From assembly GCA_000711775.1 (NCBI GenBank), contig ARYC01001179.1, forward strand, positions 1-64,000: a stretch of DNA of 64,000 nt, written 5' to 3'. Position numbers and translations under genes: made by a program. This document shows positions 24,672 through 35,994 of the stretch, in pieces. Source of the DNA: Oxytricha trifallax (lineage: Eukaryota; Ciliophora; Spirotrichea; Sporadotrichida; Oxytrichidae). The notes under the pieces are model-generated. The model ran no database searches and had not been told where the DNA came from. It saw nothing but the letters and a program-made list of their open reading frames with translations. Every line of letters begins with the position of its first letter. The first letter of the stretch is position 1.

Positions 24672-27404
24672 TCATTTGCCGCCGAAGATTTTTCCGAGAT
24701 CAGGGAATCCAGCATCTCCCTTCTTGTATCCTTCCTATCTCTCTTTTATGCTGTTTTGAGCTCTTCCAAGTATCTTTTTGAGATCTGGCATGTTTTTCTT
24801 CTCACTTTCTTTTCCCCATCTGCCGAACTTACAATTAAATATTAATTAATTTAATTTTTTTACTTTATTTATATCTTCATCTGTTTCAAATACCTCAAAC
24901 ACACATTTTTATCTGTAGGAGAAACCTTAAAATCATAGGCGATTCTGATATAATAAAATAGTATAACATATTGATTTTATTTATTTAAATTTAGTTTACA
25001 GAATTAAAATTTATTGTAAATCTATCTTCAACCTCAGCCATGGCGTTTGTGGGTGAGAGTCCAAGGCGCTTTAGAGTGCTGGATTGAGTTGAGATGGGAA
25101 TTCCCTACAATATTGGAATTTTATCGAAAATGGAGCAATATCATAGTTGTTAAGGCTGTCAGCAAAGTCACGGATTTAATCCTCCATAATGAAAGATTCA
25201 GCTTCGATCCAATCTTCACCCTTGAAAACTTTAATTTGAGAGACATCAACATTAATAAAATCTTTATCTTGCCAGTAAGAAGTCCCTTCATTAGCATGGT
25301 GGAGTTGAATTCGAGCTTGGTGAAAGTTGAGATTGAAATGAAGAAAGATCTCCATGGGATCCATTCCTCTGAGTCAGGGTCAAAAGAGGAAAATAGGGCT
25401 AGTGGGTTTATAATGGCTTTAACTGAATGGAAAATACCGCACCCAAAATTAAGATTAAATTTAGCATATAATTTTTCATTAAATAATTAGAGAATGTATA
25501 TTTTATTATTAAAAATGGAAGGCAGTATCTATTTAGTTGCCTTTCTTGAACCAAACTTATGAAATATGAGTATCATTGAAAAAAAAATAATTTTATTCAT
25601 ACATTTATTATCAAGTTTGCCAGTTAAGAATTGTTTGCTGAACCCAAAATTGAAATCAACTTTCTTTCCATCTCTTACTTCTCTTGCAAGGTTGGGTAGA
25701 ATAGGTCTCAAGAGTAGTAGTGAAAAGATTAGCAGCCATGGAGAAAATTTTACTCAAATCACCTGGGGTGTTTCTCAAAAACTCTTCGAAAAGGGAGTAA
25801 AGTTCTCTTGCTGTAGAATAGACCCATTAAGAAGTGGTTAAATAAATTTTCATCAACAGTAAATTGAATGTCTTTCTTGAAATCGTTACTGTTACTGAAA
25901 GTGGGCTTTTACTGACACAAGTTGCTTCTCAAACTCTGAGTAGTCAAGGCCACTATCAAACTCATTTATAAAACTGGCTTGCACAGAATCTCCTTGGAAT
26001 TTCAAGGGCTCTGATAGACTACTGTTAAGAGTGACACCATTCATAAATGGAGTTGATAATGGGAAATTCTTCCATAAATTCTTCTCAGCTTCTTGCAATT
26101 TAACCTTAAAATCATTCTATCTCTTATTCAATTATTGCACAAACCACTTCTTAACTTACTTCTCAAACTCATATGACTTGTAGAGTGGAACTTCTCCACT
26201 TGCGCTGACCTTGATAGGATCCTCTTGGACTGCAAAGGATACTTGATCAACATTAATTCTTGGATATAAACTTTCCATGCTGCATACTCTTCACCCAGAG
26301 ACAATAGGATTTGACACGTACTAATAAATTATAAGTAAAATAAAACGATATGAATATAAAACAGTAAATTTTAGGTGCATTGTAGTCAATAGTCTCCTTG
26401 GCTTTAGTTCTTGGATCTTCGATTACTCCTTTGCCTACGAAGTACAAATCGTGAATCTCAAGCAAAATCTATCCTTCATCGACCATCATCTCTAACTTAA
26501 GGTCATTTCAGTTAAGTGCGTCCCTTTCTGAGACTACTGATAGATCAATCTAAAAATAATTAATAAATAGTAGGAATTAATATCATTATTTATTTAGAAT
26601 ATTTTAGAGAATATTTTCCATATCGGCGCAAATATCTTCTAGGTAAACATTCTTTACATTATCAAAGCGTGATGCCTCTGAAAAGATTAAGCCCATGTTC
26701 TTTTAGAATACATTCTTAATAAAGTCTTGGTTGATTCTAAATTTGAAGTATGACTTAAATGTTTGGGGGGAGGAAGTTTCCTGCACTCTTTTATGATAAA
26801 AAAATATTTTCAGGGAAGTTTCCTGCACTTTTTTAATTTTTAATTTTTTTAATTAAATTAATCTTTTTATCAACTATCATATAACCTCTGGACATATTTC
26901 ATTATTATATTTATGATTATTTTTTAATTCAATTAGTCAAAATCTCTATTAGCATTATTTCTAAGGACCATCTAAGGTCTAAATCTTTTCTTCTAAATAC
27001 TAACAATCTAAGAGTTTTTAGATATTTAGGCTGGAATAGATCTACTATATATAATTCTTAAGTATTTGAGGTGTCCAAGTGTACTTAGTTTTATTATTTA
27101 TTATCTAAACTCCAGGAATTACTAATCCTATCATACCTCATAATCCTCTGTATATTTAATAAACTCTTAAAATATAGAATTTTTGAATATAAGTAAAATT
27201 TATTCTATTTTATATAAATAAATAAAAAGTGCAGGGAACTTCCTCGAGTGCAGGAAACTTCCTCTCCCCAAATGTTTTTACAGATGTAAAAGACAGTTAA
27301 AATATTTAAACTCTCACAATTTCTTCTATAAATTAAATAATTAAAGTGAAAGTAGTTGCTGCTAGGGAAAGCAACAAAACACCCCTTAATTTGGCAGTTC
27401 TCAT
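24672..27404 (-). CDS. Secreted BPI/LBP-family lipid-binding protein
   Basis: BPI/LBP-like proteins are secreted or lysosomal boomerang-shaped lipid carriers. The gene opens at ATG 27404 with a classic signal peptide (MRTAKLRGVLLLSLAATTF). Next come TFKSYFKFRINQDFIKNVFQ, IDLSVVSERDALN-(TGA)-NDLKLEMM with GQILLEIHDLYFVGKGVIED, the helical DPIKVSASGEVPLYKSYEFE, and FMNGVTLNSSLSEPLKFQGD, which follow the amino-domain order of the family; ILPNLAREVRDGKKVDFNFG matches the carboxy domain; it ends GFPDLGKIFGGK and TGA at 24672. Interrupted by an intron-like insert near 26540-26600, an IES near 26300, and a 505-bp repeat element (26765-27269). There is an in-frame TGA at 26508-26510 close to the family's conserved Trp, and a one-base frame change near 25710. 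Confidence 0.68.
26765..27269. mobile_element. Short TIR element with GGAAGTTTCCTGCAC ends, acting as an IES
   Basis: 505 bp, AT-rich inside, with inverted ends: GGGGGGAGGAAGTTTCC on the left and GGAAACTTCCTCTCCCC on the right; the motif GGAAGTTTCCTGCAC recurs a second time near each end (26815 and 27233). Flanked by the identical 8-bp direct repeat AAATGTTT (26757-26764 and 27270-27277). Removing the element plus one repeat copy joins the two coding segments of the BPI-like gene in frame (reading ...SVKTFKSYF...), so the repeat works as an IES pointer and also looks like a target-site duplication. A second member is at 42651-43063. Confidence 0.8.
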
Positions 27405-27953
27405 ATTTACTAAACTTAAGATTAATAAATACTTGGTAATTAAATATTTACTAGTCAGCTAATTATTAATGATTCCTCGTTCAGCAAATACTATAATCAC
27501 TCATTTTGAATATATAGATAAATTGAATTAGTAATTCCCACAAATTGACTAAGATTCTATCAAAGATATATTTATAGAATTTTGACACATACAGAGTGAT
27601 GATAATATTCATATGATTTAATTGTTCTTTAGTTAAACAACATGAAAGTAATAATTGCTTTTATATGATAATATCCTTTTTGGTCTATTTTTCTCACTCA
27701 AGTATTCTATAGTGCTCTGAAGTAGGAGAGTGCAGTTTTTTAATAGAGAGGGCATCTCCAGTGGCTTGGTTTGATATACTGTCCACGTTAATGTCTATTA
27801 ACGAATATGTCTCTTCAAATCAAATATCAATTTAAGTTTGAAATATATATAAGGATTATAATAAAATGTAATTCTTAACTTAAAATAATTTAGATGAGTG
27901 TGATAAAAGAATTAATAAATTGAATTATTAGAATAATAAAACAAAGAATAAAA
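27405..27953. promoter_or_regulatory. Intergenic region between divergent BPI-like and delta-COP genes
   Basis: About 550 bp of AT-rich sequence separating two genes transcribed away from each other; presumably holds both 5' flanks and the chromosome-end sites used in development. No specific motif can be supported. Confidence 0.3.
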
Positions 27954-30115
27954 ATGGTGGTAATCAGCGCAAATATCTGCAAGAAAATTGGCAAAATTCT
28001 CATGGCTAGGCAGTTCATACCTATCACTCGTCTAAAACTCGAGGAATACATGGCCGATTTCCCTAAGCTTATTAAATCAGGTAAGTATCTATAAATTAAT
28101 CGTTTCTACCAATAAATTCTTATTGTTTCTTTGCAATAAAATTAAAATGATATGCCAATAATTGACTCTTTTAAATGATACACTTATGCATAATATTTCT
28201 GAATAGGAAAATAATGTACACATATTGAGACGGATAACATTAGGTATGTCTATCTGCCTATGGAGAAATTATTCTTGGTGCTTATTACTACTAAGAACTC
28301 TAATATAATTGAAGACTTGGAAGTCATCAGACTGCTGCATTAGGTTGTCATTTAATAGTGTCAATAAGGTAAGAAAAAGTCATTAGAGTAATTAAATAAT
28401 ATTACGATTTATCTTTGATGTTTAACCATTTCTCTTAATATAGGGCTAGACGAGAAAGTAGTGATGAAGAAAGCTTTTGATTTGATACTCACATATGACG
28501 ATGTGATTAGTTTTGGTCATCGTGAATCAATCAATATGTCACAACTTGAGGCTTATTTAGAGATGGACTCTACTGATGAGAAAATCCACAAAAAGATAAA
28601 TTTTATTATACCTCTCTATTATTCTAAGATTCTTGATAATGGTATTTTTTAAATGCAATTGATCAGAGAAAATGAAGCAAAGAACTATGCGAAGAAATAA
28701 CAGAAGGAAATAGCCAGAAGAAAGAATGACCCAGCTTATAAGGATAACATGAAGGGCATCACCAGCATGGACTATCAGAGTAAAGAAGGAGCTGGTCGAG
28801 CCTAAATTGGATATCAAGGCAATTCTCCTTAAGGAAGTAGCTCTGCAGGTACAACAGTTGCAGCTTAAAAGTTTAAATTATATTAATATTTTACTATATT
28901 AATTTCTTATGCTTGAAATCTTTATAATTATTAATTAAAGGCATCATGGATGCAAGACGATAACGCAAATCTATCTCAATCTAAGAAAGCACCAGGCAAA
29001 GCTATGCAACTTGGAAAGCCCAAGAAATAGAACGAGTTGATGAAGGACTTACAAAAAGAGAAATTATTCTCAAAGGTTTAAGACGCCTTGGTTGAGGAAA
29101 GCTATGCTTAACAACAAGAATAAGCTCAAGCTTACAACCCACTTGCTGAGAATGTTGTTATTGAAGTAGAAGAGAAAGTTTAATTTATAAGGTTTTACTT
29201 TTTCCTTCATAAATTAATCAATTAGACATAACCTAACTTGATAATCTTCAATAATTTTTGAAAGTAAACTGTACATTGAACAAAGACGGTGAATTAGACA
29301 AATTTGAGGTGAAAGGTATAATATTCTTAACACTCAACGAACCTAAGAAAATCAACCCGATTGTTCAGCTATCATTCAACCAAGTCAAAGGTTTCAATTT
29401 CAAGTCACATCCTGAACTCGATAAGTAGTCTTGGACCAAGAAGAAGATTTTTATTTAATTCACACAAAATCAAAGTAATAATAATTTAATCAATAGTATT
29501 TTTTAATTCAATAATAATGACTATAAATTCATTATAAAGATAAAAATATGGATTTAATTGTTGATACTAAAGGTATATTAAGATATTTTTAATATTCAGG
29601 TTTAAATAATTTTTTTAAAGATAATTTAAGCTTCAGATGCTGACTAAGGATTCTCAGTGCACACTCGCTTGGATGCAGTGAGATACAACTACCGTTCCAA
29701 GGATGAGGCAGATTTCCCATTCACAGTCAACATGTTTAACTCTAATAAGTAAAACAAGTCTGTTATCACTCTTGAAATTGAACTTAACCAGAATTGCAAT
29801 TTAAGCTTCAAGTCCTTTGAGAGAGTTACACTCGCACTTTTATCCAAATTTATCTAAATTAAATTAAATGACTTAATATGGGAGGAGACAAGGCAGTAGT
29901 CATTAAGGTAGTGAAGAAAGCCAAAAACAGAAATTTAGAACAAGACTAAGAAAATAACATGCTGCTGTGGGTAGTTAGCAATTTAGTAGAAGAAGGTAGC
30001 GCTGTACTTTCCTTCGCCAGTGAAAAGCTTGCTTTTGAAGAAATATTCCCAATTGATATTAGCTTTTAAAAGTCAATTTATATATTAAACCCCGTTAGTC
30101 ATTTAAGAACGAAGA
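27954..30115 (+). CDS. ARCN1: Coatomer subunit delta (delta-COP), IES-interrupted
   Basis: Delta-COP is part of the COPI coat for Golgi-to-ER transport. The start [20 protein letters not shown] matches the family. Introns at 28081-28206 and 28369-28443 join [23 protein letters not shown] and then [16 protein letters not shown]. Further matches: [45 protein letters not shown], the mu-homology region ([39 protein letters not shown]) and [20 protein letters not shown] with FPIDISF. The order is unscrambled. IESs with pointers AAGAT, AAAG and AAAGT can be placed (separate entries); another lies about 29455-29640 and a small frame change near 29860. No in-frame TGA is met. The exact 3' end is unclear; no TGA occurs near the expected terminus, so the end is approximate. 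Confidence 0.9.
28598..28630. other. IES in delta-COP gene, pointer AAGAT
   Basis: AAGAT occurs at 28593-28597 and 28626-28630 around a 28-bp AT-rich stretch. Removing one copy and the spacer shortens an insertion that homologues lack and keeps the frame through EKIHKKI to the basic region. Confidence 0.55.
28872..28940. other. IES in delta-COP gene, pointer AAAG
   Basis: AAAG at 28868-28871 and 28937-28940. Excision gives GCT TAA AAG GCA TCA TGG, restoring the frame that leads into the conserved AMQLG motif. The excised DNA is over 80% AT and contains a TGA in the reading frame. Confidence 0.65.
29180..29265. other. IES in delta-COP gene, pointer AAAGT
   Basis: AAAGT at 29175-29179 and 29261-29265. 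Excision joins ...VEEKV directly to NCTLNKDGE, matching the uninterrupted 'IEEKITL' strand of delta-COP. This is the best supported pointer in the window. Confidence 0.8.
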
Positions 30116-30417
30116 TTAGGAGTTAAGAACAAATAAATATAAAGAAAGATTTTAATGGCGTAAACTATAAATGTTTGGGCTAATTATTAAAACTATTGGC
30201 TCGATTAATTGTCCTTAAAAAATAAACCAATCAGGGTGTGTTAAAATTAATAATAACCTAATTATATATAATTTCAGCCAATTATAATTTAATTTTTGAT
30301 TAATTGTTCTTAACCCCCTATATTTTGTCTTAATAGAAATATGTGGTTTTATATATATAAATTGAAAGAACTTTACTAATAATTATAAAACAATAATTTA
30401 ATATGTATAAAGAAAAA

Positions 30418-32936
30418 ATGTAGCAATAATAGCAGTAATTCCAATATGAGTAAGTAAATAAAATGAAAGCTAATGGGGTTTAGTGAGAATAACTATGCGG
30501 ATGATGGGGAATTTTTGGATGGAACTATAGAAGATGATGATGAAGATATGTCTGACTCAGACGATGAATTATTTATATTCCTTAATTTATTCAAATTATA
30601 TAATCACTTTTATATTTTTTACATGAAGGATTATCAATTACTCAGAGTGGTTAAAAATTAAAGCACAAGCTTATATCAAAGAATGACAATTAAACTCGTT
30701 ATTTCAGAGGTGGTTGCGGCAAGAAGTACCTGTCTTATCCAGCTTTGTATACTCACATAAAAACCAAACATAACGGTGTGAATCCTACTGGTACCAACAC
30801 TTCTCAGTTTCAGACTGGCAGAGGTAGAAGCCGACCTAGAAAAATACAGACTTTGGTATAAGATAAAGAGGAGTAGCTGAAAGCACAATAGTAAAACTAA
30901 TTAATTAACCCTAGCATGAAGTAGATGGGTTTATTGTCTTATTTAGAGTCTCATCTTACTGATGAAAAACTCTAAAGAGAGAAAGACTCACGTACACGAT
31001 TTAATTGTGTTGGAGGTCCTACAAACCCTATGGAATGGTTTTACGAGAAATTACATTCCTCCTCTTCTGGAGCAGACGATGATTAACTGTATAATTTAAT
31101 GCAGGTTCATAACTTACTCATCCAATAAAGTTTGAGGTAGCTTAACATTTAAGCCATGAAATCTAATGTGTACAAGGGGACGATCTATCTTGATAACTTG
31201 ACTGAGAAAGAGAGAGGTTAACTCAAAATCGATTATATTCTTGCTATATTCCTGGTTGATATCTCTGAACAAGTTATAGTCAATTTCTATAAAGCAGTGG
31301 CAGTCTTTGTAACACTTAAATCTCAAAAATATTTTATAATTATAATTAAATCAAAATAAGTCATATCTAATGTAATGAGTAAATTCTTATCGTTATTTTT
31401 CTAATATTTTTAAATATATTTGCATCAAATTCTCAAACATTTAAATAAAAAGATTTTTTAATTTATATTTAATAAGCAAAATTAAAAATATAAATTAAAT
31501 TACCTAATTTATATTCATTGAAATTTTTAATATTTTATATAATGAATAGTTTCAATTATAAGGAACAACCAATAAAGAATATATAGGGCTATAATTATTA
31601 AGCGAGTATAATTAAAATGGGGAGACAGTTAAAATTAAATCAAAAAAGAGATCAAATAAAATTATGATCATCTCAATACACAATAGTTAAGATGCAACAG
31701 TCACTAGTTTGAATAATGTTTGAGTAGATCCTTATTTAAATTTAATTAACTAATCAACTAACTAAAAATGGAATTTTAGCTTTTTTATCATCTTTTCTGA
31801 TTTTTTTTATTTTTGTTCATCGATCAAGTAGATGCTGTAGCTGATCTTCAAGTTTTTTCATAATTTTCATAGATATCTTCAGGGTATCTTCAGGATATCT
31901 TCCTCAAAAAATTTAAAGTGTGGAGTGTGTGGAGTCCAGCATCCACAAAAACAGTAGTAATAGCACTAATATTCTCAAAATCAAGCATTATTATGAGTCT
32001 GGGATTTTTTCAAAAACATCTTGTTTTTCTAAAATTCATAGATGTGATGCCTAATGTTGAAGATGATGTTGAAGATGATGTTGATGAAAACAAAGAAAAA
32101 ATCAGTGATCTAAAATTTTGAAATTCTCTGGAATTTCAACCAGACTCATAATAATGCTTGATTTTGAGAATATTAGTGCTATTACTACTGTTTTTGTGGA
32201 TGTTGGACTCCACACTCTCCACACTTTAAAATTTTTAAGGAAGATATCCTGAAGATACCCTGAAGATATCTATGAAAATTATGAAAAAACTTGAAGATCA
32301 GCTACAGCATCTACTTGATCGATGAACAATAAATACAAAAAATCAGAAAAGTTGATAAAAAACAAAAATTCCATTTTTAGTTAGTTGATTAGTTAATTAA
32401 AGTTAAATAAGGATCTACTCAAACTTAATTCAAATTAGTGACTGTTTGATCTTAACTCTTGTGTATTGAGATGATCATAATTTTATTTGATCTCTTTTTT
32501 GATTTAATTTTAACTGTCTCCCCATTTTAATTATACTCGCTTAATATAATAAACTTACTAATTCGTTAATATAGACGGTTTATGCTATTTACTGTATGGA
32601 CACTGTTTGAATGAAGTTGGTTGGGATAAAATAGCTAACTACAAGAGATTAGATTTGATTGAGAGCATCAATAAAAATGAGGATTCAATAATTGCCAATG
32701 GATTTGCTTTAATTTTAAAAATAAGTAGGCTAGAATATTTTTAAAAGACTTCCAATATTTACCTAAGTTAAGGATGGCGATTTTATACCTTAACTGAGTA
32801 ACGAGTTTATCCTGAAATATCTGCCACAAAAATGCAATATATTTATTGAAAACTAGACGTCTCTTTGATTGAACATTTATGCAGATGGTTATACAACAGA
32901 AAGCTCACCTAACTTAAAATCAGCTAAAATTATTGA
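30418..32936 (+). CDS. C2H2 zinc-finger protein with conserved C-terminal domain, IES-interrupted
   Basis: Starts at ATG 30418 with MQQQQQQFQYD; a 34-nt intron (30450-30483, GTAAGT...TTTAG) leads to an acidic stretch (DDGEFLDGTIEDDDEDMSD). After an AT-rich break comes one C2H2 finger, CGKKYLSYPALYTHIKTKHN, a basic tract GRGRSRPRK, and a conserved region LLSYLESHLTDEKLQREKDS, TIYLDNLTEKERGQLKIDYI. The reading frame stays open to about 31320. A 949-bp foldback element follows, then coding resumes at 32572 (YGHCLNEVGWDKIANYKRLD) and ends EHLCRWLYNRKLTQLKISQN with TGA at 32934. One single-base frame change lies near 32860. Likely a nuclear regulator; targets unknown. The minus-strand ORF at 31114-31326 is a shadow. 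Confidence 0.68.
31597..32545. repeat. 949-bp foldback element (406-bp inverted arms)
   Basis: Left arm 31597-32002 pairs with right arm 32140-32545 with only scattered mismatches; the outer ends are ATTAAGCG and CGCTTAAT. The 137-bp centre is GATGATGTTGAA-rich and not repeated. It lies between two coding segments of the zinc-finger gene, so it must be within an IES. No ORF of a transposase is present; structure fits a non-autonomous foldback or MITE-like element. Confidence 0.9.
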
Positions 32937-33296
32937 CAGCGCTTCAAAATTTAAATGTAGTATTTTTTAGTTAATTTATTTTGCATAGAATGAAATCAGC
33001 TTTAATTAATTATTGTTTTAATTTAATAAAAAAATTCAGATATAATTTCAATGGAAATAAAGATTTAAAAGAGATGCTTATAAGAAAAGTCTAATATAGA
33101 AAGAATAAATGCATCTCTCTAAGCTTAGAGAATAGTATAGTTGAGAATTGTTAAAGGGCAATTTTGTGAATAATTAAACTCCATAAGTATTTTCATTATA
33201 ATAAGTCAAGATTAGAGTAAATTAAGATTAAGTATTACAAAAGTTATAAGAATCACTAACATTTACATAATTGAAGGAGAGTTAATCTTAGAGCGA
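32937..33296. other. AT-rich intergenic DNA between convergent zinc-finger genes
   Basis: About 360 bp with no conserved reading frame. Confidence 0.5.
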
Positions 33297-34939
33297 TCAT
33301 ACAATTACACTTTAGACTTTGATACTAGAAGTTATGGAAAATCTTTTATCATTATTTATGTTTAAATGAGCATTTTCGCTGGAAGTTCCATGCACGTTTT
33401 TAAGGTGACGTCCTAAATTTCCACTTTAAGTAAAGGTTATCTGGCAGAGAGGGCATTTAAAGGGTCTCAAACCAGTGTGCTTCCTAAAATGATCTCTTAG
33501 ATTGAAGCTCTTTTTGAATACGCTTCCGCAATCTAGATACTTGCATTTAAAAAAAAGCTTGACTCTTTGAGTGCAGGATTTTTCACTCGTATAGTTTGAT
33601 GCCACTGTTTAGGGATACCTTCGAAAGTCTTATTCTTGTTCCTTCCTGAATCTCCAAATTCTATTAATTTATCCAAAATGGATTCATTTTCGTCAAAATT
33701 GGATTTTGAAAACTCATGACTTTCATCTGCATCATGAATATTTTGCAAATCTATTTCCTCGTAGGCGTTTGACATGTGCTAATCTTAATGCTCATCAGCA
33801 GAATTATTCCTGCGAATCCTAATCTTTCCAGATTTTTGAGAATTTGTCTCTTTTTTATTAGGAGTTTAAATTAAAATCTGTCGTTTTGGAATAGATTACT
33901 GTTCCACAAAACCAAAGGAAATATTCTCTTATGGTTGCTAGAACCAAGGGTTTAGCTTGATATTTTGAAGTCCTTACGTATCAGGAATAGTTTGAATAGA
34001 AAGGCAATCTTTAGGTTTTTCATCTGACCCATAAGAAGAGAGAGCTTTATTCTTTATACTGTCGAATTCAAGACTTCGAGGAACGATTCCTGATGCTCTC
34101 TATATGCGAATCAAAGTGTCATTATTTTTAACTTTTTTTAAGCTATATACTCATAAATACTATGAAAATCATTGTTATTATTGAGGTTAGAATGAGGCTG
34201 CTCTAAATTAATATTCTAAATAATGTTCTATTCTGTTTTATTCTTTTAGGATGGTGCACTAAGCCGTCCTATCTGATCTAAAATTATTTGAGGTGGGGGA
34301 GGTAGTTTGATTTGTGATAGTAATTAGTGTTATTATTTGTTTAACTATCTTAAGTGTGATCCCAGCTTTTCTCTAAATATAATGGAGTTTATTGTAGATG
34401 AGCAAGGCTCCCAGTCTATGCAATAGTTGGAAGCTGTATGTTTTAGAGTGGGAAAACAAAGTGATTAGTATTGCCAGTATGCATAATGTTCTGTGGTTAG
34501 GGTTATTACTCCTGAGTATGATCTCCGGTCGGAGTCAGTGTGTGAGTAAGTAGTTGTTGGTGATCATGAGTCTGGTTATCTGCTGTTGAATATGAATACT
34601 TTCTTGTTGAATTGATAATAATTACTTTCTCTGGGGAAATTATAACATTAGTGATGGGAAGTTGTGGTTCATTTTTAACGTATTTGTGGAATGCTGATTT
34701 AGTCCCTGACCCAAAGGCCTATGATGGTAATGACTAATTCTTAGTAGGAGATAAAGCTGTGCCTAGAGAAGGGTTAAAAACAGCAAGGTTCCTTTGCTGA
34801 TCTTAATTGAGCGGTAAAAGATATCGCTAATTATATGGGGAGCACAAGTATATATTAATGGGTCTTGCATTCTATATAAATAATATAATTATTCGGACCT
34901 GTTCCAATTTGCTGTGGTTACTAGTAAATAGGCAGCATG
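33297..34939 (-). CDS. Two-finger C2H2 zinc-finger protein with long Q/N/T-rich N-terminus
   Basis: Probable start at ATG 34939 (MLPIYQQPQQIG), then a probable AT-rich IES, then a Gln/Asn/Thr/His-rich region (for example LTPTGDHTQEQQPQPQN), FQQPQENISFGFVEQQ, an acidic segment (EEIDLQNIHDADESHEFS), and two adjacent fingers at the C-terminus: CKYLDCGSVFKKSFNLRDHF(x2)H and CPLCQITFTQSGNLGRHLKN(V)H joined by the standard HTGLRPFKC-type linker. Ends at TGA 33297. Between the acidic part and the fingers the frame changes at a run of eight A (plus strand, about 33550); one extra base would restore it. Probably a transcription factor. Confidence 0.68.
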
Positions 34940-35994
34940 TTGTAAGGGGGAATTTAAAGAAAATTTTATTATAATGATTACTAGTTTCTTTGAGTTTAAA
35001 TATTACTTTTCTTACTGATCTGAGAGAATTTTTTGTCCCACTATCATGCAAAGTTGTGCTATAATTTTACTAAGCACAGACAATCATATCCCATAGGCTA
35101 AACTGAGTTATTTGAGCAATTTAAAATAAAATTCCAAAATATAAGATAAATTTATTAAATTTTAAGATCTATAAACTTTAAGTCAATATTACTAAATACC
35201 ATAATATAAAAATATTGTATGGGTTTTTAATCCTTAAAACATCCCTTAAGTTAAATTTGAGGTTGAATAACTAAGTTGAAAAATAATTAGATAAATAGAA
35301 CAGCTCACTGAAATTTTAAACCGATCTGGAAGAACTGTTCTATTGCAATTTATTTTTCACTTTTTGCTTTTCTTTTAAATTTTTACTTTTTAGTAAATAT
35401 TATATTATTGCTAATGAATAAATGCCTTTAAAAAATTAAATATTTTTATAAAATATATTAATTTGTAGGAATAATTGGAAAATATAGATCTTGGCATATT
35501 CGACAGTGAATTCACAATTAGCTTGACTTAAATATTCATAAAAAGATTTATATCATTCAGTGAGTTAGTTAAATTGTCTCTAATTAATGAAAATAATTTC
35601 AATAAATTTAGGGCTCATTCATTTAAATTCGAATAATCTCACTTCAATGATTCAGTACATAATTGCTCAAAAATTTTTAAAGGCATCACATATAAAATAT
35701 TTTATTGAATAAGTTTTAAAAAATATAGTCAATTATAGTTTGCCATTAATTGAAATTAAAAAATATTTTAAATTTCATTTTATTTTCCTTTAATAATTTT
35801 TTATTTATCAGTACTCCTTATATTATTTAGCTAAAAATCTGATTTAAATAATATAATTTTGATTTGCAAAATTTGTAAATTAAGTGGAAGAGATGAAATA
35901 GACAAATAATTGATTTGAATTATAATTAATCAACAAGTAAAAGTTCAAGGACTTGCTAGTTAATTTCTCTCCTTTAACTCTTATACATGCTCAT
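34940..35994. other. AT-rich region, no gene seen
   Basis: Over 1 kb of AT-rich sequence between a gene 5' end and a convergent or tandem gene 3' end. Nothing supports a gene, and no repeat was noticed. Confidence 0.5.

Noticed and set aside
31114..31326. Minus-strand ORF as an inverted, scrambled MDS of the zinc-finger gene
   Set aside because: The plus-strand frame is continuous with the upstream zinc-finger frame and resembles the conserved C-terminal domain, so no inversion is needed.
32870..32885. TGA near 32876 in the zinc-finger gene as a recoded codon
   Set aside because: A one-base shift gives the conserved EHLCRWLYNRKLT ending, so the TGA is in the wrong frame.
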